DNA from: Nissolia schottii
Lineage: Eukaryota > Streptophyta > Magnoliopsida > Fabales > Fabaceae
Assembly (NCBI GenBank): GCA_003254905.1
Contig: QANU01099453.1
Coordinates: 659,936-723,935 of the forward strand
Direction: 5' to 3'
Length of the DNA: 64,000 bases
Shown: positions 14,940-28,400 of the stretch, piece after piece
Position numbering within the stretch: position 1 is the first letter of the stretch
How the letters are laid out: each line of letters begins with the position of its first letter
Position numbers and translations under genes: made by a program
Notes under the pieces: generated by a model
Told to the model about the DNA's origin: nothing
The model's database searches: none
Seen by the model: only the letters and a program-made list of their open reading frames with translations

Positions 14940-15184
14940 TCATGCTTACCACTTTGAATCCTATTGATGCTTCTGCTACCTCAAAGCTTAGACTCTTTGT
15001 TCTCTACATTTTACTCTCCACAAATATATGTTCTTCACTGCCATCTCTTAAATCTCAGACTTACTAACATCTATTTGAGACGCTACCGCAAAAATTTCAT
15101 TGTCGTCCAGATCTCCACGCACTTCCATGTGATACCTAACGTTATTGCACGTGTAACACAAATGTTGCTTGTTTTTAGCTAGTT

Positions 15185-15500
15185 CTGCCTAGCCACTGTT
15201 GCTTTCAGCTGGTTTCGTCCAACCGTCGTTGCCTTCAGTTGGTTTCATCCAACCACTATTGCCTTCAGTTGGTTCCGCCCAGGCACCGTTGCCTTCAGTT
15301 GATTCTGTCAAGCCACCGTTGCCTTTGTTGGTTCTGTCCAGCCGCATATCTTTGATTTTGCTGGTTTCGACCAAGCCACAATCGTTGTCTTCGATGGTTT
15401 TGCCTAGTCACATGTCGTTGTCTTCATTGGTTTCGCCAAAGCCACAAATCGTTGTCTTTGCTTGTTCCACCCAGCCACAGATCGTTCTTTTGCTGGTTAC
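15185..15500 (+). repeat. Degenerate tandem repeats of about 30 bp inside the TRIM-like element
   Basis: Units of about 29-31 bp built around TTGCCTTCAGTTGGTT and a following TCCAACC-like word repeat about nine times with growing divergence to the right. Because the unit is close to ten codons, frames stay open on both strands (130 codons on plus from 15199, 61 on minus), but neither resembles a known protein. They are best read as a by-product of the repeat. Confidence 0.75.
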
Positions 15501-15629
15501 GTCCAGCTCATGCTCTCATTGCCGCTCATGCTTCCGTGCAGACTCTCGGTGGTGTTCCTACTTTCTTGCAGACACCACTATCATTTTGTAACAAGCTTAA
15601 AGCTCAATGAGCTTTAGCTTGAGAGAGGG

Positions 15630-15956
15630 TGTTGGGAATAAATCAAGATATTATTATATCTTATTTTATCTTAAATTAATTTAGGTTTATCTGTTAGGTT
15701 ATTCATCTATTTTATCTGTTAAGATATTTTTCTATCGTAATGGTTAAGATATTTACCGATCTTATCTTAGATTGATTTAGTTTAATTTAAATTGATTATG
15801 TTGTTACTTTTGTGATTCTACTTATAGCCTATATATAGAGGCTATCTCGTTGTACATTCAGAACATACAACTATCAATAGTATTATTATCAGTTTTTATT
15901 ATATTTCTTGTAGTCTTTCCTGTGCCACTATCCCCATTCACCCACGATGTTTAACA
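15630..15956 (+). repeat. 3' LTR of the TRIM-like element
   Basis: 327-bp partner of the 5' LTR, preceded by the purine tract GAGAGAGGG at 15621-15629 that would prime plus-strand synthesis. It ends CA and is followed at once by the TCATA target duplication. Confidence 0.88.
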
Positions 15957-15961
15957 TCATA

Positions 15962-17863
15962 AAACTGGACTTTCATAATGAGGATATGTAGTGATCATCG
16001 TTTAAGTGTTATCTATTATTGTTGGTTCAAGATGATATAACTTATTTATCATGAGATATTTATGACTCATGTTGAGTTCATGAAATGATCTAACTTTCTC
16101 TCATATATGTTTTGCCTCACGTTGAGGTGTCTTTTTTTTTATGATTTTATTCATGTCTTTTCAGGTGTTGAACCTTCTCAAATGGCCTTTTCTTTTTGTT
16201 CTCCTCTTGTTTTATATGTTGTATATCGAGGCTTTGTTTCTCTTAGTTTGCTTTTGCTTCTCAGAATTTTTATTCATCCTTGATGGGGCAATGATGAAGG
16301 GGTGGGTGAGGGTCTAAATTTATGCCTACCATGTCTTATAATAATAGAGTTCTAAGTTAGTTTTTTGGGACTTGGTTTTTATGTATATTTAGAGAAATAT
16401 AGTAGAAGATGATATTTATCTATGTGACGAGTGAGTATCAATCAAAATTGAGAGGGTAAACAAAATAGAAAACATAAAAATATACAATTTGACCAGCATT
16501 AACTCCCAAACCCCAATTGTGTTATGGTGCTGTCATCGGGCTTTGACCTTGTTGTCGTAATTGGGGTCCCCACCATTCTCTTTAGGGTTTTCTAGAACCA
16601 AAACAAGGAGACAAAGCAAATATTGAGACAAAAAAAAATTCACCCATCCCAAAAATAGAGTTGGTAATGTTTGAAAGCGCAAGTTCTTTGATGAAAACAA
16701 ACATACTATTTAATCACTTTGAAGTGTGCTCTTGTTAACAAACATTGTCTAGTTAATTTTGACATGTTTATCTAGTGTTTCAGGCATGAAGCTAAGAAGC
16801 AACTGAGCCTGTAATTGAGTAATCATATGTTGTCAAGTAACTACCCACAACACAATGATCAATGAATCACAATGCAATATAATTGTAAAGTTCTTAGACT
16901 ACTATTCATGTATCTTGCTTACATTTACACTATTCAACACTAAAATTGATTCAATCTTGACCATTAATCATATTTTCAACAACCCCACATGGTAGGACTC
17001 ACTTTCACTCCTAAATTTGTCATGCTATTGTGATTATATTATTATTTTGACTATTTCATTACTTTACATGTATTAATAGATCCAATATTTTACACTGATA
17101 TATGTTTTTCATTATTTCTCAATGCATTGTTACAATGTACCTGTTATGTTTTTGTGATATTTATTGTGATGCTTATATTATTCGATTAAAATGACAACAT
17201 TAGTTCCTTATTTAATAATATTGATTTTATATTTTTTTTGGTATAATATTTATAAAAAAAAAGGTATCACAAATTATTATGGTATATATAAGCGTAATTT
17301 ATTAATTTATTGAAAATTACATTGAAAAAAGGTAAAATACACATTTTGATCTTATAACTTATTTTGTTTTGAGAAAAACGCAAACAATTAATTATTTTAG
17401 ATTATTATTATTATGATTATTATTATTATTACTTAGAAAGAAAAAGACCAAAAGAAAATAAACTTTTCACTTTATGACGCATGCTGCTCACTCTCTTACA
17501 CTAATCTTTTTTGTTTATGAGGATGGGAGCTTCGATTTGTTCGAATTATTGCAGTTCTAAGAGACCTACTTTAAAATTTTCTACTTATGTGCTTGTGGAC
17601 TTACTATGTTAGAGTTAAAAATCTCTTGGTTCTTCCTTCACTTGTTCTTATGATACTCTTTCAATGCCTCATAGAAATCTCATTCTAAGAGTTTTTTACC
17701 GTAGTCTTTAGTATCGCCAATTTTGATGTCATTCCAAATTTTACCCAAAAATCTAAAATTAGATTAAAAAAAACGAGAGATTATCTTGATAAATCTAAAA
17801 TTAGATTTGCAAAATAGATTTTCATTCGTTAATCTTAAAAACGAGAAACTATCTAGATAGATA
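15962..17863. other. Intergenic stretch, nothing recognised
   Basis: AT-rich DNA without a supported frame, a tRNA or a clear transposon end. Trinucleotide ATT runs occur near 17402-17430. Confidence 0.5.
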
Positions 17864-17872
17864 ATATATGAA

Positions 17873-18070
17873 GGGTTAAATATGTTCATTAATCATGTTC
17901 ATTGTCACGTGACTAAGTTAACTGTTACATCAGCAATTAAAGGTTCATTCTAACTGTAGAGACTAAATCCTACCAACAAAATTTATCACGGACTATTTTC
18001 TAAAAATCTTTTTTTTAGGAGTAAAACACAAAATTTATAATTTTTCGGAGACTAAAAACATATTTATCTC
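17873..18070. mobile_element. Mutator-type MITE, 198 bp
   Basis: Starts GGGTTAAATATG and ends with a degenerate inverted copy (CATATTTATCTC). A perfect 9-bp target duplication ATATATGAA lies on both sides (17864-17872 and 18071-18079), the length typical of Mutator-like elements. It is related to the longer copy at 33717-34057 but lacks part of its left half. No coding capacity. Confidence 0.85.
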
Positions 18071-18159
18071 ATATATGAAATAAAACATTTCTACACAAAT
18101 TTTTCTTTTCTAATCTAATTTTGTTAGGCCACGTTTGCATTTAACAATAGAGTACTTTC

Positions 18160-19215
18160 AATAAGGCCCATCATATCTTCCCTTAAAAAATAATAAAGCC
18201 CAATCCAGTTCATTTCACCGTGCTTGGCCACTAACAAACGCTTTGACATAGGTTTGCAACATTTTGATTAGGAATAGACCATTCGAGTCATGTTTTTTTT
18301 TATGAACTAACTCATCTGAATTTTTGGGGCAATTTTTCTTTTAACTCTTTCCTTTTCTTTTTTTTTCTTAGTGGGAGACTTTGGCTCATTTTTTTTTATT
18401 GATTTGGATTGAATTTTGTTTTTCATAGATGAGGGCACTAAGCTCAGTTAAAAAAACATCAAGTAAAAAGGAAGGATTTCATCGTGTAGTGAAGCAATTC
18501 AATCTCAAAATTCAGTAACCCAACTAACAAAATATCATGTTAAGCAAGTTTTAACCTAAGGTCTAATTGACTTCAAGTCAAGCTGACCAACTTCAAGTCG
18601 AACAAATTTAGCAAATTTGACTCACCTAACATACACCCCCTAATTTTGACACTTCTTTCATTGTCATGTTATAACAATATATCAAACAATTTTATACAAA
18701 TTTATTTCTAACATACTTGTATTATTTATAAGAGAAACAATGAGATAAACAAAAATGAATTCTCTCAAGTGAATTTCTTGTTATGTAAGGTTAAATGTGA
18801 TCCCACACAATTATTTTCTTTGTTGCTTATGTCATACATGTCTCACATCCTCAATTAATGGTGAGAAATTATATTTGACCTAACAAGACAAGTAACTCAA
18901 AACTTGCTTGACAAGACTCCGCTGATAAATTGGGTGGTGGAAAATAAAAGGTTCAGCTGAAATGGAGCCTATCCATTACTTCTATATTATCAATCATTGC
19001 TCATTTTTTTTGTAACTTTACATAGTCAAATTGGGTGGACCAGCTTGGACCCCCCCCCAAAAAAAACAAAAAGCATTTCATATTGACCAAAAAAAATAGG
19101 GCAATCTCACTAATCCTAACACTATCCCTGCCCCTAGAAACAATGAAGATTTTTACAATTGAATGCCAACAAAAGAATGGGATAAAAAATTAACTTTACA
19201 GCAAGGGCATGATGA
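18160..19215. repeat. Longer copy of the 13.85-14.30 kb duplication, 3' of myosin
   Basis: Blocks shared with 13850-14300 lie in the same order. About 350 bp between 18270 and 18640 has no counterpart in the other copy and may be an insertion. The right end lies about 190 bp beyond the myosin stop codon and may be part of its 3' untranslated region. Confidence 0.7.
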
Positions 19216-19404
19216 TGATGCAGGGATATGACCAAAAAAGATATAAGGTACTTTTCTTTCCAAAAAAAAAATGTAGAAAGAAAATAAAACATAACAAGGA
19301 ATTTACAAAGACCAATGGCAAGGACAAACAACTGATTTTGTTGTTTTGCCTTGACAAGACACAATTTATAAAAGGCATATGTTACTAAGTTCCTGCTTTC
19401 TATT

Positions 19405-22400
19405 CTACTCATTTAAAAATTGGAATGCTGGATTCTCAAGAAGCTCATCCGCTGGTTTCATGTCTGAGAAATCCTTCTCTTGCAGTGATGTAGATAGGTC
19501 ATCCACTGAGAAGGGAATGCTGTCAAAGAAGCAAAAGGTCACTCGGTAAATATGTACTAATTAAAACCGCAAAGGCTCAAGTATTAGTATATACGATGTA
19601 TAAAGTTGCAAGAACCATAGTTGTTAATATCTTACGATATACGATACGGTATATCTCTCTCAATATGTACTAATTGAAACCTCAAACACAAAGGAACAGG
19701 CTAACAGCGAAAAATTGCCATAAAAGCTGACCAAGAACTAATAGATCACATAAGTTGAGCTTCACCTACTTTCTGCATGTGTAATTACACAACTAAGAAA
19801 TTGTATATATGATCATATATCAACTTTCCATCAACTATAACGGAGGATAATTTTCCCCTCTATGTATTTCAAAAGTTTAAAGTGTTGATGTTATGTCATT
19901 AGATCACCACCTAAAAGTCATTTGATATTCAATCGCTCTCACCTGGAGCTGTCATCCAACAAGAAAGAATCATTTTGAGCATTGTTGGAGTCCTCGGCCA
20001 TGAGCATCCTCATGCTCGAAAGGACCTGAAGAAAAATTTGAGCAAGTTAACCAAAAGCATTCACCACTTCAGGGATGCATGCCACTTTTGCTGTGATTGA
20101 AGATGACATCGGACACAAACTTACATCTGGAGATACGCTTCGAGTGTTGTAGTTACCATCCCAATAAAGTGTGCATATTCTATACAGCTGCTGGACACTC
20201 AGGATCTGGAGTGGCAGAACAAAAGACCATGAGAGAAACATATAGACAATAAAAGCCTTTCATGATCGAGCATATATCAATGTCCCTAATCTTCTAACCG
20301 ATCACATAGGACTAAATGTAAACATAAATCTGACTTTTGAGTCCTAGCAGAAGAAGGCTCATGCCCTCGTCAAGTTAAAGGCACCAACAGTCTGGGCAAC
20401 CAAGTCAACGGTTACTGAAAGAAAACCAACAAGCATGCAGCTCAATTGGCACTAGTTCCATCTTTAAGATTGAGGTGTGTGTGATGATTATGCATTTCCT
20501 TATCCCCTTTCCCCACCCATTTTGTAGCAGAACTACAAAGAAAAACATCTAATCACAACGGATCTTTTCAAGAGCTCGTGATCTCAAATTCTGCCATACA
20601 TAACATTGTACCATCATAGGCCATTAGTTAAACTAACAAATTAATAAGAGGCGCAGACCCCATGCACTGAGACGTAGAGTTTAAAATGGATAGACTTACG
20701 GGGCATAAATCGTTAATGATTTCGTCATAGGAAATTCTATACTTTTGATGAATTACCTGCATATAAGAAAATGACAATGGTTAAAACAAATAGAAGTAAT
20801 TAAGGCAGATATTGGGTTATGCTGTTTTATCCTGCTACCAAACCAAATCATTAGACTCCCAGATTCTAGATAATTAACGTAAGTAAAAACAAAACAAGTG
20901 AATAATAAACCAAGATTGATTATCCAAATATGAATCCTCATTAAAAACACGGGCAAGATAATAGCGTGAAAATGTGTCATTATCAAACAAGATACACTTA
21001 CTAGGAATCCAACAGCCTGTCTTATGTGCTTGAGTTCATCCCAAGCTGACCCTGCATACTGTGAACCGAAGGCAAAAGTTAAGTGTGTACATTCCAAAAA
21101 CTACACAGGACAGACATAGGTCATCACCATATTAAAGGTTAATTAATATATGTACTAACTCAAAACTCGCTATAGTCAAGCAAAAACAAACTACCTCTTC
21201 CTTTGCCTGGCAGCACCACAGCTCTAATTCAGCTAATCCAGCTTTCACATATTCCCCATTGCTGAATGTACAACAATCACGGCGCAGAAGAAGACTAGTA
21301 ATCATTTAAAAATAAGTGTTAACATTTCCACATTTTAAAACAAAAAACATCATGATGAAAAAGGTTTCTTGTATGTTAAAAGGAGGTATGTAAAAAAACT
21401 GCTTACCTATTAAAAAGTTGGACATTAATATATGAGAATGTTTGGCTGAAAATCTTTTGGATAAGAACTGGAGGCACCTGAAACCCAAAAGAATACATCA
21501 TGTTTCAGCAATGTTCAGAAATCGCATTGACAAGGCAGACACAGGTCATTGCTTAATTTTTAGTGGTTAAGCGCAAATTTGCTTCTTACGAAGTTCTCTT
21601 TCAGGGTACAGAGGAGGGTGTTGAGGGATTCAATAATACTCTGCCAGTGAACCATGGGAGAATCTTTACCAATGGATCGGCCAGATCGTAATGTACCTTT
21701 TGCTGTTCTTGGTGCCTGCAAGGAAAATAACAAAAGGCATACTTGACTAATAGCAACAAGTTTACTCTTTTTTCATAAAGTTTCTAGAAAATATGTTGAG
21801 AAGGAAAATAGTATGTAAGGGACAAACAACGAATACTGTATGGGATGATACATAGTATCTGACTCTATCTTGGCTTAAAGCTCACTTGAGTTAAACAACT
21901 GGCAACTAGATTTCAACACACCTGGATACATAACGCAAGCAATGACGTTATCTCCTTCTTCAAGTTGTCCCGAATGATGCCATATATTTTCTCCAAATAG
22001 GCTGTGAGCTGCTGCTTGAAAAGCAAGGCAGGGTATTTAGCCTCTACCTTGCGTACAACCTCCAATGCAGGGGCAGCGAGGTTGGCAGAAGAAGGGGATG
22101 AAAGAAAACTCTGCAATTTAGAAATTAAGTAGATAAGTGGATATTTTTTAGAAGCTAAAAGGAAATGAAACATAGAATTTAAGATGCTTTACCCTAGTCA
22201 TTCTTCCAAAGAGGGATGTTGGATTAGGTGGTTTTTTAACTGGGGTTGCAGCTGCTACACCACAAGATTTCAGGCTTTGTTCAAGTAAAAATAACAACGC
22301 AGATGTATTAGACAGCCAATAGGCCATAAGATCATTGCCCTCTTGATCCTGAAAGATAGAAAAGAAAGTCAGGAAGAAGAAAGACAAACTTATTTTAGAT

Positions 22401-25400
22401 AAGTGCTCTCATACTATACTGTACCAGAAAAGCGCCATAAATATAGAATGCCGCAAAAAAAAAAATGAAATCATGTAAGCATTATTTGTTCAACAAATAA
22501 GCATACAAATATGTCCATAAGCTATTCAAAGAAATCGATGGAGGGATAAGCAGAACAGTAAATGAAAAAAAAATATAACACAAATTCTCGAGAATTAGGG
22601 CTCGTGTCTGTTTCCACTTTATCTTAACTAACAGACCTTGTAAATTTATCACATATTCTTAAGTTTTTGGCAAGTCTAAATTCATAAGAGAAGTTATGTT
22701 GCTTTTCTCATAAATAAATGCTCTTATGTCTGAAATTTTTACCAAGCTTTTTCCTTACATAATCGTGTGTCATAAAACATACTTCAGAATTAACTAATAA
22801 AGTTACCTCAATGGCAGAACCAATCATCTGGATAAGGCGATCAAATACACTAGTTCTTTCAGCTTCAAACGATTTCCAGTGTAGAAGGCATTTGTAAATG
22901 GTAACTGCAGCAATGGGCTTTCCATGATTGAAGCCAATATTTTTCATAACACAGTTGACAAGTAAATCAACATTTTCCTACAAAGAAACAAGAGTTTAAA
23001 ATTGAGAACAGCACTCTCCATGAAGAACTAACAAAATTCAATTGAGATTTTAAGCACATACCTGTTGTCGTTCAATGTAAGATCTCCTCAATTTACTGTC
23101 GGCTTCTGTACCATTCAGTTTCACAGACGTAACAAATGTTTCCTGCCGAGAAATCTCATTTTAGATTCCACTAAACACATTCAGTTGTTACAGAATTGTG
23201 CTTATATACAGAGTAGCAAGCAATGTACTTACAACAGCTTTCTGCTCTTCTGCCACATGGTGACCATTTTCCAGCTTCTGCAGATAAAAATGTCAATATT
23301 CCAAACATGCACACTAACAAAGAGACAATGAGAACCTGCATAATGTAACAAGTACAAATTACCCCATCTATAGGGGTTGAGATGTGCTCTGCTATTGTTT
23401 TCACAGATGAGTTTAGCCGAGATTGTTTCTGAAGAACATAGTTTGCAGATTCCATGTCTGAGAAATTCTCTTCAAGCCTGTCAATATTAATTTAATAGAA
23501 AATGAACATGATGATAGAGATCTTATAACTGCAAATAGAGAGTATGGATGAGTACTGTTAAAACGCTAGGGGCAAGTAATGATTCAAATGATATCAATTA
23601 AATATTTATCTGACACTGACAAAACTTATTCACAAACAAAACCTTTGCATAGCAGTCTTCAACTGGACTACTTTCGATTCTGCATCCATAGCTTGCTTCA
23701 ACCTTTCTTCACCAATTCTGCTTGCCTCTTCATACCTTTTTTCTGTTTCATCAATCTTCTTTTCCAGTGAACTCACCAAGTTCTGAGATAGACTCCAGGA
23801 AGCACTATATTAGTTACATGAAATAGCAACCTATCTTATGGGAAGTATGAGAATATTGAAGTGTATCAATAAGCCTTTCTTTCAATATAAAGCCAATATC
23901 TAGGCCCACAACCAACTTACCTTGAGTTTGTCATTTTCACTACTAAGCTTCTCCAACAAAGAATGGTCAACAACTGGAACCTCCTGTATGACAGGCTCTC
24001 TCTCCATTGCTCTTTTTATAGCCTCCCGCTCCTTTTCAAGAAGAACCTTAGTTTCTTTAAACTGAAGTTGCATGTCTTGCAAAGCAGACTGTAATTTTTC
24101 GTTTTCTCGTGTTTTCGATTCTTCCAGGTCAACCTATAATTAATATTGAAGATTTAACAAGCTTTGTGAGGGATGATGTAAATTTTGTGTGTGTGGGTGT
24201 GTGTCATTACTTTCTTACATCTTTGTCATCTCTTTCCATCAGTTACACAAATCAAGTTTGCTCCTCTAAGAAAAGAAACAAGTATTTCTATAGATCTAAC
24301 AGAACATACTACAATATTTCACTGAAACTCAGTGGTGAGCTAAATTAATACTGCAGGAAAATTGCCAGTTTGTCACAGTAAAATGATTTCAATTAGCAGC
24401 TAGCGATGGCAAAATCGTAGTCATTTACCCTCAAACGTTTTTCCAGCTGCAACCTTAATGTAAGGTCTTCAACTTGCTTTTCAAGCTTATTTTTGGCAGC
24501 TTGGAGAGCTCCTGTTTCTTTTGCAGCCTGCAACAAATACAATGATTCGGAATTTTTCAATTACTGAATAACAAACTCAAGGTGAAAATGTAGGCAACTA
24601 ATTAAATAATCCAAGAGAAAACAGATTATATACATGAGCTAATAAGACCTCTTGCTGGAAGAGTATAATTGCTGCAGGTTTTCATGCTACCGTGCTACAA
24701 TGATTATGGCTTAGCTTAGAGTAGATAAAGGGAACCTTAACACAGATCTCATGAATAAGGCACAATAGGTATCCAAACTTGACAGGATTTACTTCTCACA
24801 ATTGCCCAAAAGCGGTCAAACGTTACTTGCTACTCTAAATAACCTTAAGGCTAAGGTACAAAGGAATTCTGCCACAACCCAGTGCCAAAAGTTTATCCTG
24901 AGTCCTAGGCAATACTTTTAAACTTACAGTTTTACTTGAAACATATTTCATTGATGGAGTCAAAGGACTACTTACCATCTTGAGTTTCCGCAGTTCTCGC
25001 CGGGCAACTTTTCCTCTCCATGCACATTGTGTTGTAATTGCTGCTTTCTTTAATTTCATAAAATGAAGTTGTGCTAAGTATTTCCGGCAGTGGCTCTGCA
25101 ATACACAAAATCATAGGAGTTGGGAGGATAAACTATTTGAAACCTAATAAAAAAAATAGATACAGCCAAACTCAGCAACAAGGGAATGGATCCCCTAATG
25201 TTTAATTTGGTCATGTTTGGTCATGTTATGAGAGAGAAAGACACAAACATTTTAAAATGGTAGGACCCAATTCAAAATGTTTGTGTCTCTCTCTCATAAC
25301 ATGATCAAACATGACCAAATTCAACATGAGAGGATCCATTCCCCAGCAACAATAGTTTTGTAAGGGATCAGGATGTATGGAAAATATTGATAGTAACAAT

Positions 25401-28400
25401 GTTTAAAATATGGCGTCAAAAAATGTTTAAAATATTTTTATGATGGCTTTTCAAAATATTCCCTACCTGAATGACAATTGCTGCTCTAGTCCGCCTTCTA
25501 AAGCACAGCTCACAACGAGCAGCCATCCCCCGAATCCCTGTCTGAATAGACACAGCAGAGGTATACAATTCTTTGTATGCCTTCTTAGCAACATGCATTC
25601 GGAAATACCTCTGAATCATCAGACTAGAAGCCTCCTGACGCATTCCCTCATAAACTTGCCGAGCAAGTTGTCCTGCAGTCAGTAAAAAGAAACGCATCAA
25701 CCAGATCAGACTTCAAAAGTTTTTCACCAAATCCAAACTGTGAGCTAATATTGAACAAGCAAATGAGCAGAGACCTCTGCATGCAGCTTGAATCTGCACA
25801 GCAGACAAACATAGTGAGACAAAACTTCGACGGGCCAAAAACGAGCGAACTTTCCTCTGAATAATGCTTGCTGACTTTCCTAAGATCTCACTTCTACGGG
25901 TATCTAGTTCTGCCATTTGACCAGCTCGAAGAAACACCTTTGTTTTACCAATCTATGATAATAAACAGAACTAGTGCAATTAGTTACATAGAAATATAAG
26001 CCTTGTATGAACAATCTACAATCACCTAATGTAATGGAAAACGTCATAGCAGAAAGTGCAAATGAGCATAATCAGCAAATCATGTTCATTCCACACTCGT
26101 CAAAGATGTGAAGAAAAAGGTTACCCGTGCTCCTAGAAGCAATTGCAAAGCCAAAATGGAAGGTTAAAATTATGTTATACTTAGATTGGGGAGTTTTCTT
26201 CATATTCAAGTCAGTGAAAATTTCTGAGGAACTGAGGAATAAACATTTACTTATCCAAGTGATTCTTATTTAGTAGACTATAAAAACTTCTTGTGCCCCA
26301 TTTCCCAAACAAACTTATCCCGAAGTCCATTGATCAAACAATAATACAAGAATAAGACTCCCAAAGAATTAAAGGTCTGATCACATAGTAATAGTTACCT
26401 GATATCCTTCAAGTCCAACATTCTCTAGGATCCTCTTGGAAGCATTGATCTCATCGGAACTATAATTAAAACATGAAATAAGTCAGCATTTTTAGAATCT
26501 GATGTGCCTGATATGGAAGATGAACAACTTAGATACCTTCCATCCAAAGCATCGGGTGCAAGAAGGCTAAATCGATCCACAAATTCGTCATAGGTTTTTC
26601 GAGTGGGATACCCAGCACAGCTTATCCTGATCGCCTCCATAACTCCCTACAACCAGAAATACTATGTAATAAGCATAAACTCACGTAATATCAGGTTACA
26701 TTTCAATTAAAGCATGAACTATGCAGTCATAAACCATGAAAAAAAAAATGTTAGCAGTCAGTCTTACCCCACAACGCAGTTGCAGCAAAACATTTTTATT
26801 CTCAAAGATTGCTGGCTTAAGAAGATTATTGGGTTTTACGCAGCGAATGTAGTGTGGTTCAGTGGCACTGAGAGTTTCAAGCAAAGATTGCAATTGTTGC
26901 TGCAGGACATATGTAGATATTTCAAAACCACAAAGATTAAGCAAGACAAATGTGCTGTTTCCAACAACAAAGAAACCAACCTTAAATCGGGAACCTATAG
27001 AAGAGAACTTTGATTGTTTGGACGATTCCTCAGGAGAAGGGGGAAACAAACCCGATACAAAGGGGCATTTAGAAGCATAAAGAAGTGCCTGGTGTTCAGC
27101 TACAACATAATCTTTGTTCTTGTCGAGGAACAATTCAGTTTGATAAGTGACCTACGATTGACAGAAATTAGGTGCAAATGTTTTCCAAAAATGAAATTAA
27201 AGACATCTAGCATTCTGGACCTGTATTATACCATAGATGTATCCTATTTATTATTTATATCTCTAAATTGGAAAGTTCCAACTGTCCCAACTTACATCAC
27301 CAGCATAATGGCAAATTGTGAAGTCACTACGTGATAATTTGGGCTTGCTAAACCTTTTATGGTTTTTGAAGGTCTGATAAAGCTTTTGGGCAAAAGTTTC
27401 TTGTGTTGATCTAGGAAACATGCTGCATGACACAAACACATACAGATATCTGAGCATCAACAGATATACTTAAAGAAAATGGCCTATTAGTGTACTAGTA
27501 TACTTACCAAGCTTCATCAAGAAGAGCAATAATGCCACCAGGTTTCTGAAAATGAATGCGAGACAATTGAAGGGTTAAAAAAATTTTAAGCAATAAATAA
27601 TAAATTCACTAATGACAAAGTGCACAAGCAAAATTATAACCATCACCTTTCACCACCACATTTTATACATGATTTTTTACACAAATTGATATCATGTACA
27701 AAAGTATGGAACAAGAGACAAAGCCAATCAAAATACAAATTTCGAATTAAAAGTGGAAACCTTTTCAATGAGATCCAAAATATCTTGGTTGTCAACGAAT
27801 TCAATGTAACTCCAATCAATCTCCTCTTTTTTGTATTCTTCTTGCTCCATTTTGAAAACATGCTGCAGAACAAAATATTTGAGCAATACATGAGCATGTG
27901 GAGATAAACAAAAAATAAGTGATGTTAGTGTCTGCGTTTCAAATATATAAGCAAGCGATATCAACAGTTATAAACAAAGTAATATCTCACTAACAAACAA
28001 ACCTGATTAAAATGTTGCTGAAGCTTTTCATTGGTCAAATTAATACAAAATTGCTCAAAACTGCAAAGTACACATAACAAGCCAGTATAATATACCAAAT
28101 CAACAATGCCACCTTTGCAGAAGGTACAGCTTATGCAGAATGAGATTGATGAGTGATAAAAAAGAATGAGATTTTCAACAGAATGTAGTTTAATAGGAAA
28201 TCAAACTAACAAAAGTATTAATTGCATAAGCATTCTTAATCACAAGCCAGGTTATAATGAACTAAGGATGGACCAAATGATATCACCGATTCATTCTAGA
28301 ACCTAAGAGTATGATGACTACTTGAGGAGGACATCATTGACTCCCAACCAATCTGTAACTTTCTAGGAGGAACTGTTCATTTGAAGAGAATGGAGGTTGT

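Larger units (their letters stand above)
14602..15956 (+). mobile_element. Small non-autonomous LTR retrotransposon (TRIM-like)
   Basis: Two direct repeats of 327 bp flank an internal region of about 700 bp. The 3' repeat starts TGTTGGGAA and both end TTTAACA; the 5' repeat has mutated to GG at its first bases. A perfect 5-bp target duplication TCATA lies outside (14597-14601 and 15957-15961). The internal part begins with a primer-binding site complementary to initiator methionine tRNA and ends in a purine tract, so the element reads on the plus strand. There is no gag, protease, integrase or reverse transcriptase, so it must have moved using enzymes of another element, most likely Copia-type judging from the primer site. 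Hand alignment gives roughly 30 differences between the LTRs (about 90% identity), so it is not recent. Confidence 0.9.

Noticed and set aside
15199..15591. 130-codon frame inside the TRIM-like element
   Set aside because: It follows from a repeat unit of about ten codons; the opposite strand is open too and no protein family is recognisable.
19134..19412. 92-codon minus-strand frame overlapping the myosin stop
   Set aside because: It lies in the myosin 3' region and repeat DNA; the myosin frame ends at 19405.
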